15,047 nt of DNA from Chrysiogenales bacterium. GTDB taxonomy: Bacteria > Acidobacteriota > Aminicenantia > UBA2199. Where the stretch lies: contig SPCN01000025.1 in NCBI GenBank assembly GCA_004525465.1, positions 1-15,047 on the forward strand, read 5' to 3'. Numbering within the stretch: the stretch's first letter is position 1; every line of letters starts with the position of its first letter. The notes under the pieces were generated by a model. That model made no database searches. It saw only the letters and a list, made by a program, of their open reading frames with translations, and was not told the origin of the DNA. This document shows positions 1 through 8,182 of this stretch, piece after piece. The position numbers and the translations under genes were made by a program.

Positions 1-1
1 A

Positions 2-1108
2 GACAAGGTCCAGGGCCTTGAGGGCGGGGGGGTAGTGGTCCACGATTCCTTCCCGGTGATCCCCGGAGATTACCTGTTGGTTGTGTTCATTGAAAACTCA
101 GTGGGCAAGGAATTCTCCTATTTTGACCATGCCATTCACGTGCCCCTTCCAGGACAGAAGCCGTACCTGGCCAACCCCATCCTCGGCTACAAACAGGAGA
201 TCGAAAACAGCAATTTCTTTCACACCTACAAATTCTTCAATAAAGTATTGTCCGTGGATATCGATAAGACCTTCGGTCTCAGCGATGTTCCCCACCTGCT
301 GGTCGGTGTCTATGACCTGACCCGGGAAGTTTGGGAAAAGGGCGAGGTCGAGATTGAATTGCGCGGCCTGAACGAGAGGTTCAAATTCAGCCGCACCGTG
401 CGCCAATCATTGAATGAACAGCCGTTTGCCAAGGATATGCATCTGATCCTGGCGCTCGACAAAAAGGATTTGCGTTCCGATTATTATGAATTGACCCTGC
501 GTTTGCGCGCTCCGGGGGGCGCCCTGCTGGACAGCAAAAAAACCGATTTTACCATTTCCCCGATCCAGAAAATCGCCCACCCGATCGAAACCTACAAGCA
601 GGTCATGGTTGACAATCCCTATATTTTCAACTATGCCCAGGGCCAGCAGTTCGAAGGGATAGGCAACCTGGAGAAAGCTGAGCTGTATTTTGCAAAAAGC
701 GTTCAGGACAATCCGGATTTCGCGGAAGGGTATGTGGCCCAGTTTACTCTGGCCAACAGGCTAAAGAAGTATTCCCAGGTACTGGCTGCCGTGGAGAACC
801 TCAGCAGATTCGCTAAATTCGCTTTTGATTATCATTTGATCAAAGGCACCGCCCTGTTCGGCCTGGAGCGCTTCGAGCCGGCCCTCGACGAGCTGCTCAA
901 AGCCAACAAAATCTACAACAGCGACACCCGCGTTTTAAATTTGATCGGCTTCTCTTTTTTCAAGCTCAACGACATGGAAGAGGCCCTGAAAGCTTTCGAA
1001 GCCTCTCTGGCTTTGAATGGCAAGCAGCCGCAGGTTGACAGAATTATCACCGAGATCAAGGCACGGACCTCGCAAAACAAAGGCGGACAAAAAGCTAAGG
1101 TCAAGTAG
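2..1108 (+). CDS. TPR-repeat protein, GWxTD-like C-terminal part (5' truncated)
   Basis: The reading frame is open to the left edge, so the true start lies outside the window; the internal GTG at 35 is probably not the start. The first ~190 visible residues look like the beta-rich region that follows the GWxTD domain in GWxTD proteins, including a segment of the type 'PGDYLLVV' and an N-x-G turn leading to 'HVPLPGQKP'. The last ~145 residues (from about nt 610) are helical TPR repeats, with segments such as 'GNLEKAELYFAKSVQDNP' and 'NDMEEALKAFEASLALN'. TPRs mediate protein-protein contacts, and the partner is unknown. The C-terminus is lysine-rich. The gene converges on the PHP gene with only 33 nt between the two stops, and I see no good terminator there. 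The GWxTD motif itself is not in the window, so that part of the name is inference; the TPR call is firm. Confidence 0.7.
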   Translation, partial: DKVQGLEGGGVVVHDSFPVIPGDYLLVVFIENSVGKEFSYFDHAIHVPLPGQKPYLANPILGYKQEIENSNFFHTYKFFNKVLSVDIDKTFGLSDVPHLLVGVYDLTREVWEKGEVEIELRGLNERFKFSRTVRQSLNEQPFAKDMHLILALDKKDLRSDYYELTLRLRAPGGALLDSKKTDFTISPIQKIAHPIETYKQVMVDNPYIFNYAQGQQFEGIGNLEKAELYFAKSVQDNPDFAEGYVAQFTLANRLKKYSQVLAAVENLSRFAKFAFDYHLIKGTALFGLERFEPALDELLKANKIYNSDTRVLNLIGFSFFKLNDMEEALKAFEASLALNGKQPQVDRIITEIKARTSQNKGGQKAKVK

Positions 1109-1141
1109 AAAGGGGTCGCCGCTTTCCGCTGCTGAAAGTTT

Positions 1142-2815
1142 TCAATACAGGCCGATAGAACGCAAGCTGATCTCGCCCCCGGAGCCGGAGTGGGAGTTGC
1201 CATTGTCGATCGTGAAAAAAAAGGCGCTGATTTTTTTTAGATCGGCTGTAGCATCGGGGCCGTAAAGGCGGTGAAAACGGGCGAAAGGGATCGCGATCCG
1301 CTGCCAGTTTTCTCCGACCAGGAATGAATGCTGGAACGCGGATTCCAGCCGGTCCTCGCCATTGCGAAATTGCAGCCAGAAACGCATGGGACGGCTGCCG
1401 CGGGTTTCGAAAACAAAACCCCGATAATTTGAAAAATCGAGGCTTTCCCTGCGGGCCAGGGCCGTCCAAAAGTCGACCTGGGTGGGTGATTCCTGCCGCA
1501 GGGCATAGGTGAAACGGGTGACCGGCTGGCCGGAGGCCTGGTCGACGATTTGCATCGAGGCCTGAGAAAGGGGATTCTTTTCAATGCGGAAATAATTTTC
1601 TCCCCTGGCCAGGATACGGCGGGGCGTGATCGTCTCAGGCTTTTCAGGATTTCTTGAGCGGCCGATGAAGATGGGGTTGGCCAGGATCCAGGGCAGATCA
1701 CTGCCAGGGCCGGAATGCGGCGATATTTCGCAACGATATACCCCGGGCCGGTTGATGGGAACTGCAATTTCCTGCCGGTTGTTGTCGCGGATTGTTCTAA
1801 ATTTTTCCCCGTCTTTCTTGATCAGGATGTCGGTCGAAAAATTGAAAGGCAATTTCAGAACCAGTACGCCGCCGCCGGCCTCGGCGTCTCCGCCCATTTC
1901 CACCTGGCGGCCGTCTTTTTCAAGATAGTAATTTTCGAAGCCGTTGGCCGCGGCCAGCGATTCGATGACGCAGAAGAAGTCGCCGCGGCGCAGAGAGGAA
2001 ATGACGGTCGCGGCCGCCGCTTTGGCGTCCTTCTCAAGCTCGCGGTCCACTTTCACGTAGATGCGCAATATTTTGAAGGTTGCTCCGTAGGAAGGAAAAT
2101 GCAAGCTAGTCTTTTCGCTGATCGGAAGCTTGGCGTGAGTGTCCAGGGCGTAGATGCCGTAGTATTTTCCTTCACGGTTGAAACCGTCCCATATTTCCAG
2201 TTCCTGGTGCGGATATGAGATCAGCGAGGTCAAGGCGTAGTCGGGGTTCAACATGTATTGCAGCGGAAACAGGGTCAATCCGTACAATAGATTCTTTTTG
2301 GCCATCTGATACATGCTCATAATTTCAATACCGGTAAAGTCGCTGACCTGCCAGTCGCTCCAGGGGATCTTGCGGTCCAGGGGGTGGGAGATGAACGTTA
2401 CGCCCTGGTCGCGGTTGACTTCAGCGATCGCTTCCTGCGGCTCGGGTGGGAAAATATAATCTGGAGTGCGGTATCCGGCCGCGGCCAGGTGGCCGGAATG
2501 GAGAGAAAATTCCGAGGCGCCGATGAGCAACGTGTCGTGGATCCAGGCCGTGGCAGCCGATGCCTGCAGGTTGGGCCGGCCATGGTCGCTTAGAATGACA
2601 AAATCCAGATTCTGGGCGCCGGCATCCCGGCAGATCTCTTCAATGCCGCCGATGCCGTCGGAAAAATTGGAATGCACATGAAAAACGCCTTTTTTATAAA
2701 AAGAAGGCAGTGGGCGGTTATTGTTTCTTTTTTGAAATGAGAGACCGTTGAAGACGTTGACGGCTATGGCCATGGCCAGAACTGCCAGGCTGGCCTTGAA
2801 AAATTTTTTCAGCAA
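1142..2815 (-). CDS. membrane-anchored PHP-domain metal-dependent protein with C-terminal CIA30/CBM11-like domain
   Basis: A 557-residue protein with an N-terminal hydrophobic segment (about residues 5-27) that is a signal peptide or anchor, so the rest is probably extracytoplasmic. The PHP metal-binding signature is complete: HVHSNFSDG (46-54), SDHG (76-79), E102 with H109 in 'SEFSLHSGH', H144 in 'ISHP', and a D-x-H pair in 'LDTH' near 225-227. PHP domains are usually metal-dependent phosphoesterases, and the substrate here is unknown. The last ~130 residues ('FRG'-type strand, 'RFWLQFRNG', 'WQRIAIPFARF') resemble CIA30/CBM11-like beta-sandwich domains that bind carbohydrate or other ligands. 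The start is TTG at 2815, chosen because AAGGAG lies 8 nt upstream inside pdxJ and the signal sequence begins right there. The gene overlaps pdxJ by 7 nt and is the last gene of the ftsH operon. Domain calls are from motif recognition only. Confidence 0.8.
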   Translation of the reverse strand: MLKKFFKASLAVLAMAIAVNVFNGLSFQKRNNNRPLPSFYKKGVFHVHSNFSDGIGGIEEICRDAGAQNLDFVILSDHGRPNLQASAATAWIHDTLLIGASEFSLHSGHLAAAGYRTPDYIFPPEPQEAIAEVNRDQGVTFISHPLDRKIPWSDWQVSDFTGIEIMSMYQMAKKNLLYGLTLFPLQYMLNPDYALTSLISYPHQELEIWDGFNREGKYYGIYALDTHAKLPISEKTSLHFPSYGATFKILRIYVKVDRELEKDAKAAAATVISSLRRGDFFCVIESLAAANGFENYYLEKDGRQVEMGGDAEAGGGVLVLKLPFNFSTDILIKKDGEKFRTIRDNNRQEIAVPINRPGVYRCEISPHSGPGSDLPWILANPIFIGRSRNPEKPETITPRRILARGENYFRIEKNPLSQASMQIVDQASGQPVTRFTYALRQESPTQVDFWTALARRESLDFSNYRGFVFETRGSRPMRFWLQFRNGEDRLESAFQHSFLVGENWQRIAIPFARFHRLYGPDATADLKKISAFFFTIDNGNSHSGSGGEISLRSIGLY

Positions 2816-3522
2816 ACGAGCAGCTCCTTCATGCGGGCCACGGCTTGCTTCAATCCAAGAAAAGCGGCATTGGCCACGATGGAGTGGCCGATGTTCAGTT
2901 CTTCGATCTCGGTGATGGCGGCGATGGGACGAATGTTTTGATAGGTAAGTCCGTGGCCGGCCAGCAGGGTGAAGTTCAGTTTCTTGGTATAACTAACCGC
3001 TTTGCTGATTTTTTCCAGTTCCAGCCTGGCGTAACTGTTGCCGGCATTTTTGGCGTAGTCGCCGGTGTTCAATTCAATGATGCGGATGCCCAGGCGGTGG
3101 CAGGCCTTGATTTGATCGATCTCCGGATCAATGAACAATGAAACGCCTATGCCTGCCGCCAGCAGATTGCCCGCTACTTCCTGGATCTTGTCGGCGAACA
3201 TGATCACGTCAAGTCCGCCGCTGGTCGTGACTTCATCCTTGCTTTCCGGCACCAGCGTGCAGAGGTCAGGCTTGTATTTCAGGGCGATCTTGACCATTTC
3301 CATGGAAACGGCCATTTCCATGTTCAATTTGCTTTTAATCACCCGGCGCAGGATCTCGACGTCCCTTTCCTGGATATGCCGGCGGTCCTGGCGCAAATGC
3401 ACCGTGATGCCGTCGGCGCCGCCCATTTCAGCAAGCACCGCCGCGTAAATCGGGTCCGGTTCGTTGGTCATCCGCGCCTGGCGAATGGTGGCAATGTGAT
3501 CGATATTGACGCTAAGTTTCAT
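2809..3522 (-). CDS. pdxJ: pyridoxine 5'-phosphate synthase PdxJ
   Basis: PdxJ condenses 1-deoxyxylulose 5-phosphate with 3-amino-1-hydroxyacetone phosphate to pyridoxine 5'-phosphate, the last ring-forming step of the DXP-dependent vitamin B6 pathway, in the cytoplasm. The family hallmarks are clear: 'VNIDHIATIRQAR' at the N-terminus, 'GITVHLRQDRRHI' (38-50), 'LVPE', 'EVTTSGGLDV', 'AGHGLTY' and 'LNIGHSIVANAAF'. The 237-residue length is normal for the family. I start at ATG 3522 rather than the in-frame ATG at 3540, because GGAG lies 6 nt upstream of 3522 and the protein then begins just before the conserved NIDHIA segment. The gene overlaps the end of glmM by 11 nt. In related operons pdxJ is usually followed by acpS; here the PHP gene takes that place. 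Confidence 0.97.
   Translation of the reverse strand: MKLSVNIDHIATIRQARMTNEPDPIYAAVLAEMGGADGITVHLRQDRRHIQERDVEILRRVIKSKLNMEMAVSMEMVKIALKYKPDLCTLVPESKDEVTTSGGLDVIMFADKIQEVAGNLLAAGIGVSLFIDPEIDQIKACHRLGIRIIELNTGDYAKNAGNSYARLELEKISKAVSYTKKLNFTLLAGHGLTYQNIRPIAAITEIEELNIGHSIVANAAFLGLKQAVARMKELLVC
2824..2829 (-). promoter_or_regulatory. ribosome binding site AAGGAG deciding the TTG start of the PHP gene
   Basis: On the minus strand AAGGAG sits 8 nt before the TTG at 2815-2813, within the last codons of pdxJ. It supports a non-ATG start and translational coupling to pdxJ. Confidence 0.7.
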
Positions 3523-4843
3523 GTTGGTCTCCAATTTCATTTTCTACCAATGACTGGAAAATCGGCATATTTTTTTCGATGACGTCGCGGTCCCGGGCTT
3601 CCATCATGATTCGCAGCTTCGCTTCGGTGCCCGAATAACGGATCAGCAAGCGTGCCTGGCCGCCGTTTTTTTTATCAAACTCCCCGGCAGCCCGCCTGAG
3701 TGTTTTCCAGGTTTTCAGGTCTTTCCTGCGCCTGATCCGAATGCTGACCGTTTGCTGGGGAAACAAACGCAGTTGCTTGAGGATCTCATCGGCGCCGTTA
3801 TGAAAAAAAACCAGGGCTTTCATAAAAAAAAGCGCGGTCAAAAAACCGTCCCCGGTCGTCTGGCGCTGCCGCAAAATGATGTGTCCGGACGGTTCACCAC
3901 CCAGAATGGCGCCCTTTTTTTTCATCAGCCGGTACACGTGCTTGTCGCCGACGCCGGTGCGCAGAAATTCGATCCCAATGGCGTTCAACGCCCTTTCCAG
4001 CCCGAGATTGCCCATGACGGTGCCGACCACCATGCGATTGAAACTGGGCTCGGTATCATTCAGGTAACGAGCCAAGATGTAAAGGGCATGGTCGCCTTCT
4101 AAAATGTTCCCGCTGCGGTCCGAGAAAATCACCCGGTCGGCATCGCCGTCAAAGGCCATGCCCAGGTCGGCTTTTCTTTCTGCCACCAGTTTTTTCAGGG
4201 CTCGCGGGAAGGTTGAACCGCAGCCGGCGTTGATGTTCCGTCCGTTGGGCCGGGCGTGGCCGATGGCGGCATTCAGTCCCAGGCGGCGGCAAAGCGGGGC
4301 GGTTATCGAGCTGGCGGCCCCATTGGCGCAGTCCACAGCGATTTTCATTTTTTGCCCGGCCAGGTCCCTGCCGCTCTCATAAAGAAAATCCTGATAATAG
4401 CCGTTAGCGATGGCCGTAATCGCCTGCGGCCGGGCGGGGGTTGTTTTTTTTCTCGCCCGGAAATCAACACTGATCTTGTTTTCCAGGCGTTGGCAAATTT
4501 TTTCACCGCGGTGGTTGAAGATCTTGATGCCGTTATCGCTGAAAGGATTGTGTGAAGCTGAAATCATGATGCCGAAGTCAAAATTGAGTTTCCGGGTCAG
4601 GTAGGCCAAGCCCGAAGTGGGCAGGACGCCGGCTGATGCGATGCGGGTGCGCCGGCCCAGGCCTTGGCTTAACTGCGCTTCGATGGCCGCGCCCGAGGCG
4701 CGGGTGTCACGGGCGATGAGAATGGCGGGATCGGGGGTCAGGTGAGCGATCACCGCGCCCAGCTTGAGCAGCGAGGCTTCGTCCAGCGGAAAGGCCCCGG
4801 CCGTGGAACGGATACCGTCGGTACCAAAAAGGTTGTCTTTCAT
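3512..4843 (-). CDS. glmM: phosphoglucosamine mutase GlmM
   Basis: GlmM interconverts glucosamine 6-phosphate and glucosamine 1-phosphate, feeding UDP-GlcNAc synthesis for peptidoglycan and lipopolysaccharide. All four landmarks of the alpha-D-phosphohexomutase family are present in order: FGTDGIR at 6-12; the phosphoserine loop ISASHNP with S97; the metal-binding DGDADR at 232-236; the sugar-binding GEPSGH at 316-321; and the phosphate-binding RYSGTE at 402-406 in domain 4. At 443 residues it has the usual length. The ATG overlaps the TGA of cdaR by 4 nt (ATGA). There is no clear Shine-Dalgarno sequence, so translation is probably coupled to cdaR. The cdaA-cdaR-glmM order is conserved widely in bacteria; in Firmicutes, CdaA and GlmM physically interact and GlmM can restrain the cyclase. 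That interaction is likely but unproven here. Confidence 0.97.
   Translation of the reverse strand: MKDNLFGTDGIRSTAGAFPLDEASLLKLGAVIAHLTPDPAILIARDTRASGAAIEAQLSQGLGRRTRIASAGVLPTSGLAYLTRKLNFDFGIMISASHNPFSDNGIKIFNHRGEKICQRLENKISVDFRARKKTTPARPQAITAIANGYYQDFLYESGRDLAGQKMKIAVDCANGAASSITAPLCRRLGLNAAIGHARPNGRNINAGCGSTFPRALKKLVAERKADLGMAFDGDADRVIFSDRSGNILEGDHALYILARYLNDTEPSFNRMVVGTVMGNLGLERALNAIGIEFLRTGVGDKHVYRLMKKKGAILGGEPSGHIILRQRQTTGDGFLTALFFMKALVFFHNGADEILKQLRLFPQQTVSIRIRRRKDLKTWKTLRRAAGEFDKKNGGQARLLIRYSGTEAKLRIMMEARDRDVIEKNMPIFQSLVENEIGDQHET
3529..3532 (-). promoter_or_regulatory. ribosome binding site GGAG for pdxJ
   Basis: GGAG on the minus strand lies 6 nt before the ATG at 3522 and inside the last codons of glmM. 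It selects this start over the ATG at 3540 and suggests coupling of pdxJ translation to glmM. Confidence 0.65.
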
Positions 4844-5514
4844 TTTTTCGCACTGCGGTCTACTATTTCCAGTTGGAGTTCCACGTCGCGGTGATCCCTG
4901 AATTTTAAAATGTCCTTGGTTTGTTTCAGGGCGATGCGGCGGGTCAGGCTTGCTCCGATCTCACTCAAGTCCACCTCTTCGGTCAGGACGACGACTATAT
5001 CGTTGATCCGCGATTTGTAGCCCATGACTGTAACCCGGTCGGGGAAGACCCTGGCCTCTTTTAGAATCAGGGGCAGCTTCAGGCGACCGCGGAAACGAAT
5101 CTTCACCGGAACTTCCCTGGTGACGAATTCCTCGACGTATACCTCGATCATTTTCGGGTGGATGGAGATGAGTTGGACGCCGGTGGGAATTTCCAGGTAA
5201 TCCTCAGCGAAATAATTAAGCTTACTGCTTTCCTTAATGTTTTTCAGATCGATCTTGATAGGGATGATTTTAGTTGTGGCGGCGGCGACGAATTTGCTGG
5301 CGCCTTTGAGCGAAACCGTCACTTCTTCCGGGCGCAGGCTGACCACTTCCATATTATCAGATACATTGAAAATTTCCACGGGAACTTTCAGTGTTTTTTC
5401 TGAGAATGTCTTTTCCTGGCCGCTGATGCTGGCCCAGACAAGTACGGCCAGGATCAGGGCGCTGGTCTTCAGGCCCAGGTTGTTCAAAAAAAGTTTTTTT
5501 ATATTTTCTGGCAT
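4840..5514 (-). CDS. cdaR: YbbR-domain protein CdaR, regulator of the diadenylate cyclase
   Basis: A 224-residue protein with a short cytoplasmic N-terminus, one membrane helix (about residues 14-32, rich in L/A/V and ending 'WASISGQEK'), and an extracytoplasmic beta-rich region with about two YbbR repeats. The repeats are recognisable from segments such as 'VPVEIFNVSDN', 'VTVSLKGASKFV' and the second-repeat start 'REVPVKIRFRG', followed by 'PDRVTVMGYKSRI'. CdaR of Firmicutes has the same topology, usually with more YbbR repeats, and modulates CdaA activity. The gene starts 1 nt after the cdaA stop and overlaps glmM by 4 nt, which supports the assignment better than sequence alone, because YbbR domains are weakly conserved. 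It ends in a basic 'DRSAKK' tail. Confidence 0.88.
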   Translation of the reverse strand: MPENIKKLFLNNLGLKTSALILAVLVWASISGQEKTFSEKTLKVPVEIFNVSDNMEVVSLRPEEVTVSLKGASKFVAAATTKIIPIKIDLKNIKESSKLNYFAEDYLEIPTGVQLISIHPKMIEVYVEEFVTREVPVKIRFRGRLKLPLILKEARVFPDRVTVMGYKSRINDIVVVLTEEVDLSEIGASLTRRIALKQTKDILKFRDHRDVELQLEIVDRSAKK

Positions 5515-5515
5515 T

Positions 5516-6274
5516 TTAGATCTTCAGGAATTTCAACCTGCTTTTCAGGCCTTCGCGATCCAGGCCGCGGATCAGTTCACCTTTGACGGCCAGGGATATC
5601 TTTCCGGTCTGCTCGGAAACGACGATGGCCACGCAGTCTGATTCCTGGCTGATGCCGATCGCGGCCAGGTGTCGGCCCCCGGCCGGTGTTAATTCCAAGA
5701 GCGGTGGATAAGGGAAAAAACAATTGGCGGCGGCGATGCGGCCTTCGGAAATGATCACCGCTCCGTCGTGCAGTGGGGTGTTGGGAGAAAAAATAGTCAA
5801 CAGCATGTCCTTGGAGATCAGGGCGTCGATCTTGATGTGTTTGTCGATATAGGATTTCAGCTTGATCTCTCTTTCCACGGCGATCAAGGCACCGACCTTT
5901 CCCAAGGCCATGGCTACAACGGCATTGACGATTTCATCACGGATACGTGAGATGTCGGTGGGGATGAATTTGGTTTTGAGCTTGCTGCCGATCTCGGCCA
6001 GTATCTTGCGAAATTCGCCCTGGAACAGAACGATGATGGCAAAAACCAGATAGGTGAAGAAGTTGTTCAAAATAAAGGCGAAGGCTGTGAGCTTGAGCAG
6101 GTCGGTGATCAGCGCGAAAAAGCCGATCAGCATCAGCCCCAGAGCCATCTGGTATGATTTTGTCCCTTTGATCAGCAGCAGCAGGTAATAGATCAGCAGG
6201 AAGATCAGGAAAATATCGAGAATATCCTGCACATTGAATTTGGCAAAGGCATTGATGATGTTTTCAATGATCAT
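5516..6274 (-). CDS. cdaA: membrane diadenylate cyclase CdaA (DisA_N domain), RHL variant
   Basis: CdaA makes the second messenger c-di-AMP from two ATP. The 252-residue protein has the family layout: about three N-terminal membrane helices (residues 18-36, 42-62, 66-86), a short linker, then the cytoplasmic DAC domain (about 105-235). The DGA motif is intact at 170-172 in 'PLHDGAVII', and 'VSEQTGKISLA' (219-229) matches the usual SEETG-type strand. The second nucleotide-binding motif, normally RHR in 'GTRHRAAIG', reads G-G-R-H-L-A-A-I-G (RHL at 201-203), and the preceding Thr is Gly. I checked the codons: CGA CAC CTG. The ATG abuts the ftsH TAG with no gap and no Shine-Dalgarno, so translation is probably coupled. 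Family membership is secure; full catalytic activity is not, given the altered motif. Confidence 0.95.
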   Translation of the reverse strand: MIIENIINAFAKFNVQDILDIFLIFLLIYYLLLLIKGTKSYQMALGLMLIGFFALITDLLKLTAFAFILNNFFTYLVFAIIVLFQGEFRKILAEIGSKLKTKFIPTDISRIRDEIVNAVVAMALGKVGALIAVEREIKLKSYIDKHIKIDALISKDMLLTIFSPNTPLHDGAVIISEGRIAAANCFFPYPPLLELTPAGGRHLAAIGISQESDCVAIVVSEQTGKISLAVKGELIRGLDREGLKSRLKFLKI

Positions 6275-8155
6275 CTATTTTTGGTTTGGCTGGCTGTTTC
6301 CGTTCCTGGGTTTCCTTTTTTTTGTTTGCAGGCGGCCGGGTTTCTTCTGAGTGCCCAGGATGGCGGCGATGTCGTCCGAGGTCAGGGACTCCTTCTCCAG
6401 CAGCCCCTGGGCGATGATCTCCAGTGTTTCACGGTTTTCCATAATGATCTTCTTGGAACTGGCGTAGGCCTGGTCGATGATCTTTTTGATCTCGACATCG
6501 ATCATCTGCAAAGTCTCCTCGGAGAATTCATTGTGGGACATCAGGTCGCGGCCCAGGAAGATCATGTCTTCTTTCTTGGCGAAGCTGATCGGTCCCATGG
6601 CCGACATGCCCCACTCACAGACCATTTTACGGGCAATGGATGTGGCCTTTTCGAAATCGTTGCCGGCGCCGGTGGTGGTCATACCGAGAAATATTTCCTC
6701 GGAGATGCGTCCGGCCAAAAGCACCGACAGCTGGGCGTCCAGGTAGGTTTTGGAGTAGGTGTACTTGTCGTTGAGCGGCAGTTGCTGGGTCTGGCCCAAG
6801 GCCATGCCGCGGGGGATAATGGAAACCTTGTGCAGGGGGTCGGCTTCCTTTTTCAGGGAGGCGATCAGGGCGTGGCCGGCTTCGTGGTAGGCGGTGATCC
6901 GTTTTTCCTCTTCGGAGATGATCATGCTTTTTCTTTCGCTGCCCATCAGCACCTTGTCCTTGGCGTATTCGAAATCATCCATGGCGATGCTTTTTTTACC
7001 GTTGCGTGAAGCATACAGGGCGGCCTCGTTGACCATGTTGGCGATATCGGCGCCGGTGAAACCAGGGGTGGAGCGGCCCAGTATCTGCAGGTCGACGTCC
7101 TTGGCCAAAGGCGTGTTGCGCGTGTGCACCTTGAGGATCTCTTCGCGGCCCTTGACGTCGGGGATGGAAACGACGATGCGGCGGTCGAAGCGCCCCGGCC
7201 GCAGCAGGGCCGAGTCGAGAATGTCGGGGCGGTTGGTGGCGGCGATGATAATTACCCCTTCGTTGGCGTCGAAGCCGTCCATTTCCACCAGTAGCTGGTT
7301 CAGGGTTTGCTCGCGTTCATCGTGGCCGCCGCCCAGGCCGGTGCCGCGCTGCCGGCCCACGGCATCAATTTCATCAATAAATATCATGCAGGGAGCGTGT
7401 TTTTTGCCTTCGTCAAACAGATCGCGCACCCGGGAAGCCCCTACGCCCACAAAAAGCTCGACAAAATCGGAACCGGAAATGGAGAAAAAAGGGACATTGG
7501 CCTCGCCGGCGATGGCCTTGGCCAGGAGAGTTTTACCGGTGCCTGGAGGCCCGATGAGCAGCACGCCCTTGGGGATCTTGCCGCCCAGACGCTGGAATTT
7601 TTTGGGTTCCTTGAGGAATTCAATGATCTCTTCCAGTTCCTCCTTGGCTTCCTCGACCCCGGCCACGTCTTTGAAAGTGAATTTGTTTTTGTCGCCGGTG
7701 AACATGCGGGCTTTACTTTTACCGAAGCTGAAGGCCTTGTTGCCGCCCTGCTGGCGCATGATCATGATCCAGAAAACAATGATGATCACGAATGGCGCCC
7801 AAGAAAGGAGGATGCTCAACCACTCGTTCTTATTCAGTTTTTCCACTTCGATATTGACTTTGTGCTGGCGCAGTTTGCTGATCAGATCGGGGTAATCCAG
7901 GGGAATTGTGGACTCGTAGCGGGTGTAAGCGCTCCCATCCTCCAGGTTCATGTCGCCCTTGACAACATTGCTGGCGATCTGGGCGCTGGATATCTGGTCG
8001 TTTTCGACTTTGTCCATGAATTCGGAAAATGTCAGTGTTTTGGTCTTGCTGTTGGAAACGTTACTGAGCATGTTCCATAGCATGATGAGGATCACCAGTG
8101 ATATCAGCCAGAATAAGATACCTTTCGGAGCCTTTTGTGTAATTTTGTTCATCAT
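6275..8155 (-). CDS. ftsH: ATP-dependent zinc metalloprotease FtsH
   Basis: FtsH is the inner-membrane AAA+ protease that extracts and degrades membrane and soluble substrates, working as a hexamer. The layout is complete over 626 residues: TM1 (about 12-31), a periplasmic domain, TM2 (about 113-134), Walker A GPPGTGKT (202-209), Walker B IFIDEID (258-264), the second region of homology ATNRPDILDSALLRPGRFDR starting at 306, zinc motif HEAGH (424-428) and a third zinc ligand, probably D500 in 'GNDFEKAT'. The C-terminus is a basic, Q/N-rich tail. I start at ATG 8155: AAGGA lies 9 nt upstream, and the longer reading frame to 8194 would begin upstream of the predicted transcription start. A second ATG follows directly. 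ftsH is the first gene of the operon, so c-di-AMP and cell-wall genes are co-transcribed with it. Confidence 0.98.
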   Translation of the reverse strand: MMNKITQKAPKGILFWLISLVILIMLWNMLSNVSNSKTKTLTFSEFMDKVENDQISSAQIASNVVKGDMNLEDGSAYTRYESTIPLDYPDLISKLRQHKVNIEVEKLNKNEWLSILLSWAPFVIIIVFWIMIMRQQGGNKAFSFGKSKARMFTGDKNKFTFKDVAGVEEAKEELEEIIEFLKEPKKFQRLGGKIPKGVLLIGPPGTGKTLLAKAIAGEANVPFFSISGSDFVELFVGVGASRVRDLFDEGKKHAPCMIFIDEIDAVGRQRGTGLGGGHDEREQTLNQLLVEMDGFDANEGVIIIAATNRPDILDSALLRPGRFDRRIVVSIPDVKGREEILKVHTRNTPLAKDVDLQILGRSTPGFTGADIANMVNEAALYASRNGKKSIAMDDFEYAKDKVLMGSERKSMIISEEEKRITAYHEAGHALIASLKKEADPLHKVSIIPRGMALGQTQQLPLNDKYTYSKTYLDAQLSVLLAGRISEEIFLGMTTTGAGNDFEKATSIARKMVCEWGMSAMGPISFAKKEDMIFLGRDLMSHNEFSEETLQMIDVEIKKIIDQAYASSKKIIMENRETLEIIAQGLLEKESLTSDDIAAILGTQKKPGRLQTKKRKPRNGNSQPNQK

Positions 8156-8164
8156 CTCTGTTTT

Positions 8165-8169
8165 TCCTT
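8165..8169 (-). promoter_or_regulatory. ribosome binding site AAGGA for ftsH
   Basis: AAGGA on the minus strand lies 9 nt before the ATG at 8155. It supports that start over an upstream in-frame ATG at 8194. Confidence 0.6.
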
Positions 8170-8182
8170 GTGCATTTTTTTC

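Noticed and set aside
1109..1141. Terminator between the convergent TPR and PHP genes
   Set aside because: Only a 5-bp GAAAG/CTTTC pairing with a 9-nt loop is visible, which is too weak to call.
6281..8080. Long plus-strand frames opposite ftsH
   Set aside because: They mirror conserved FtsH codons and have no independent support.
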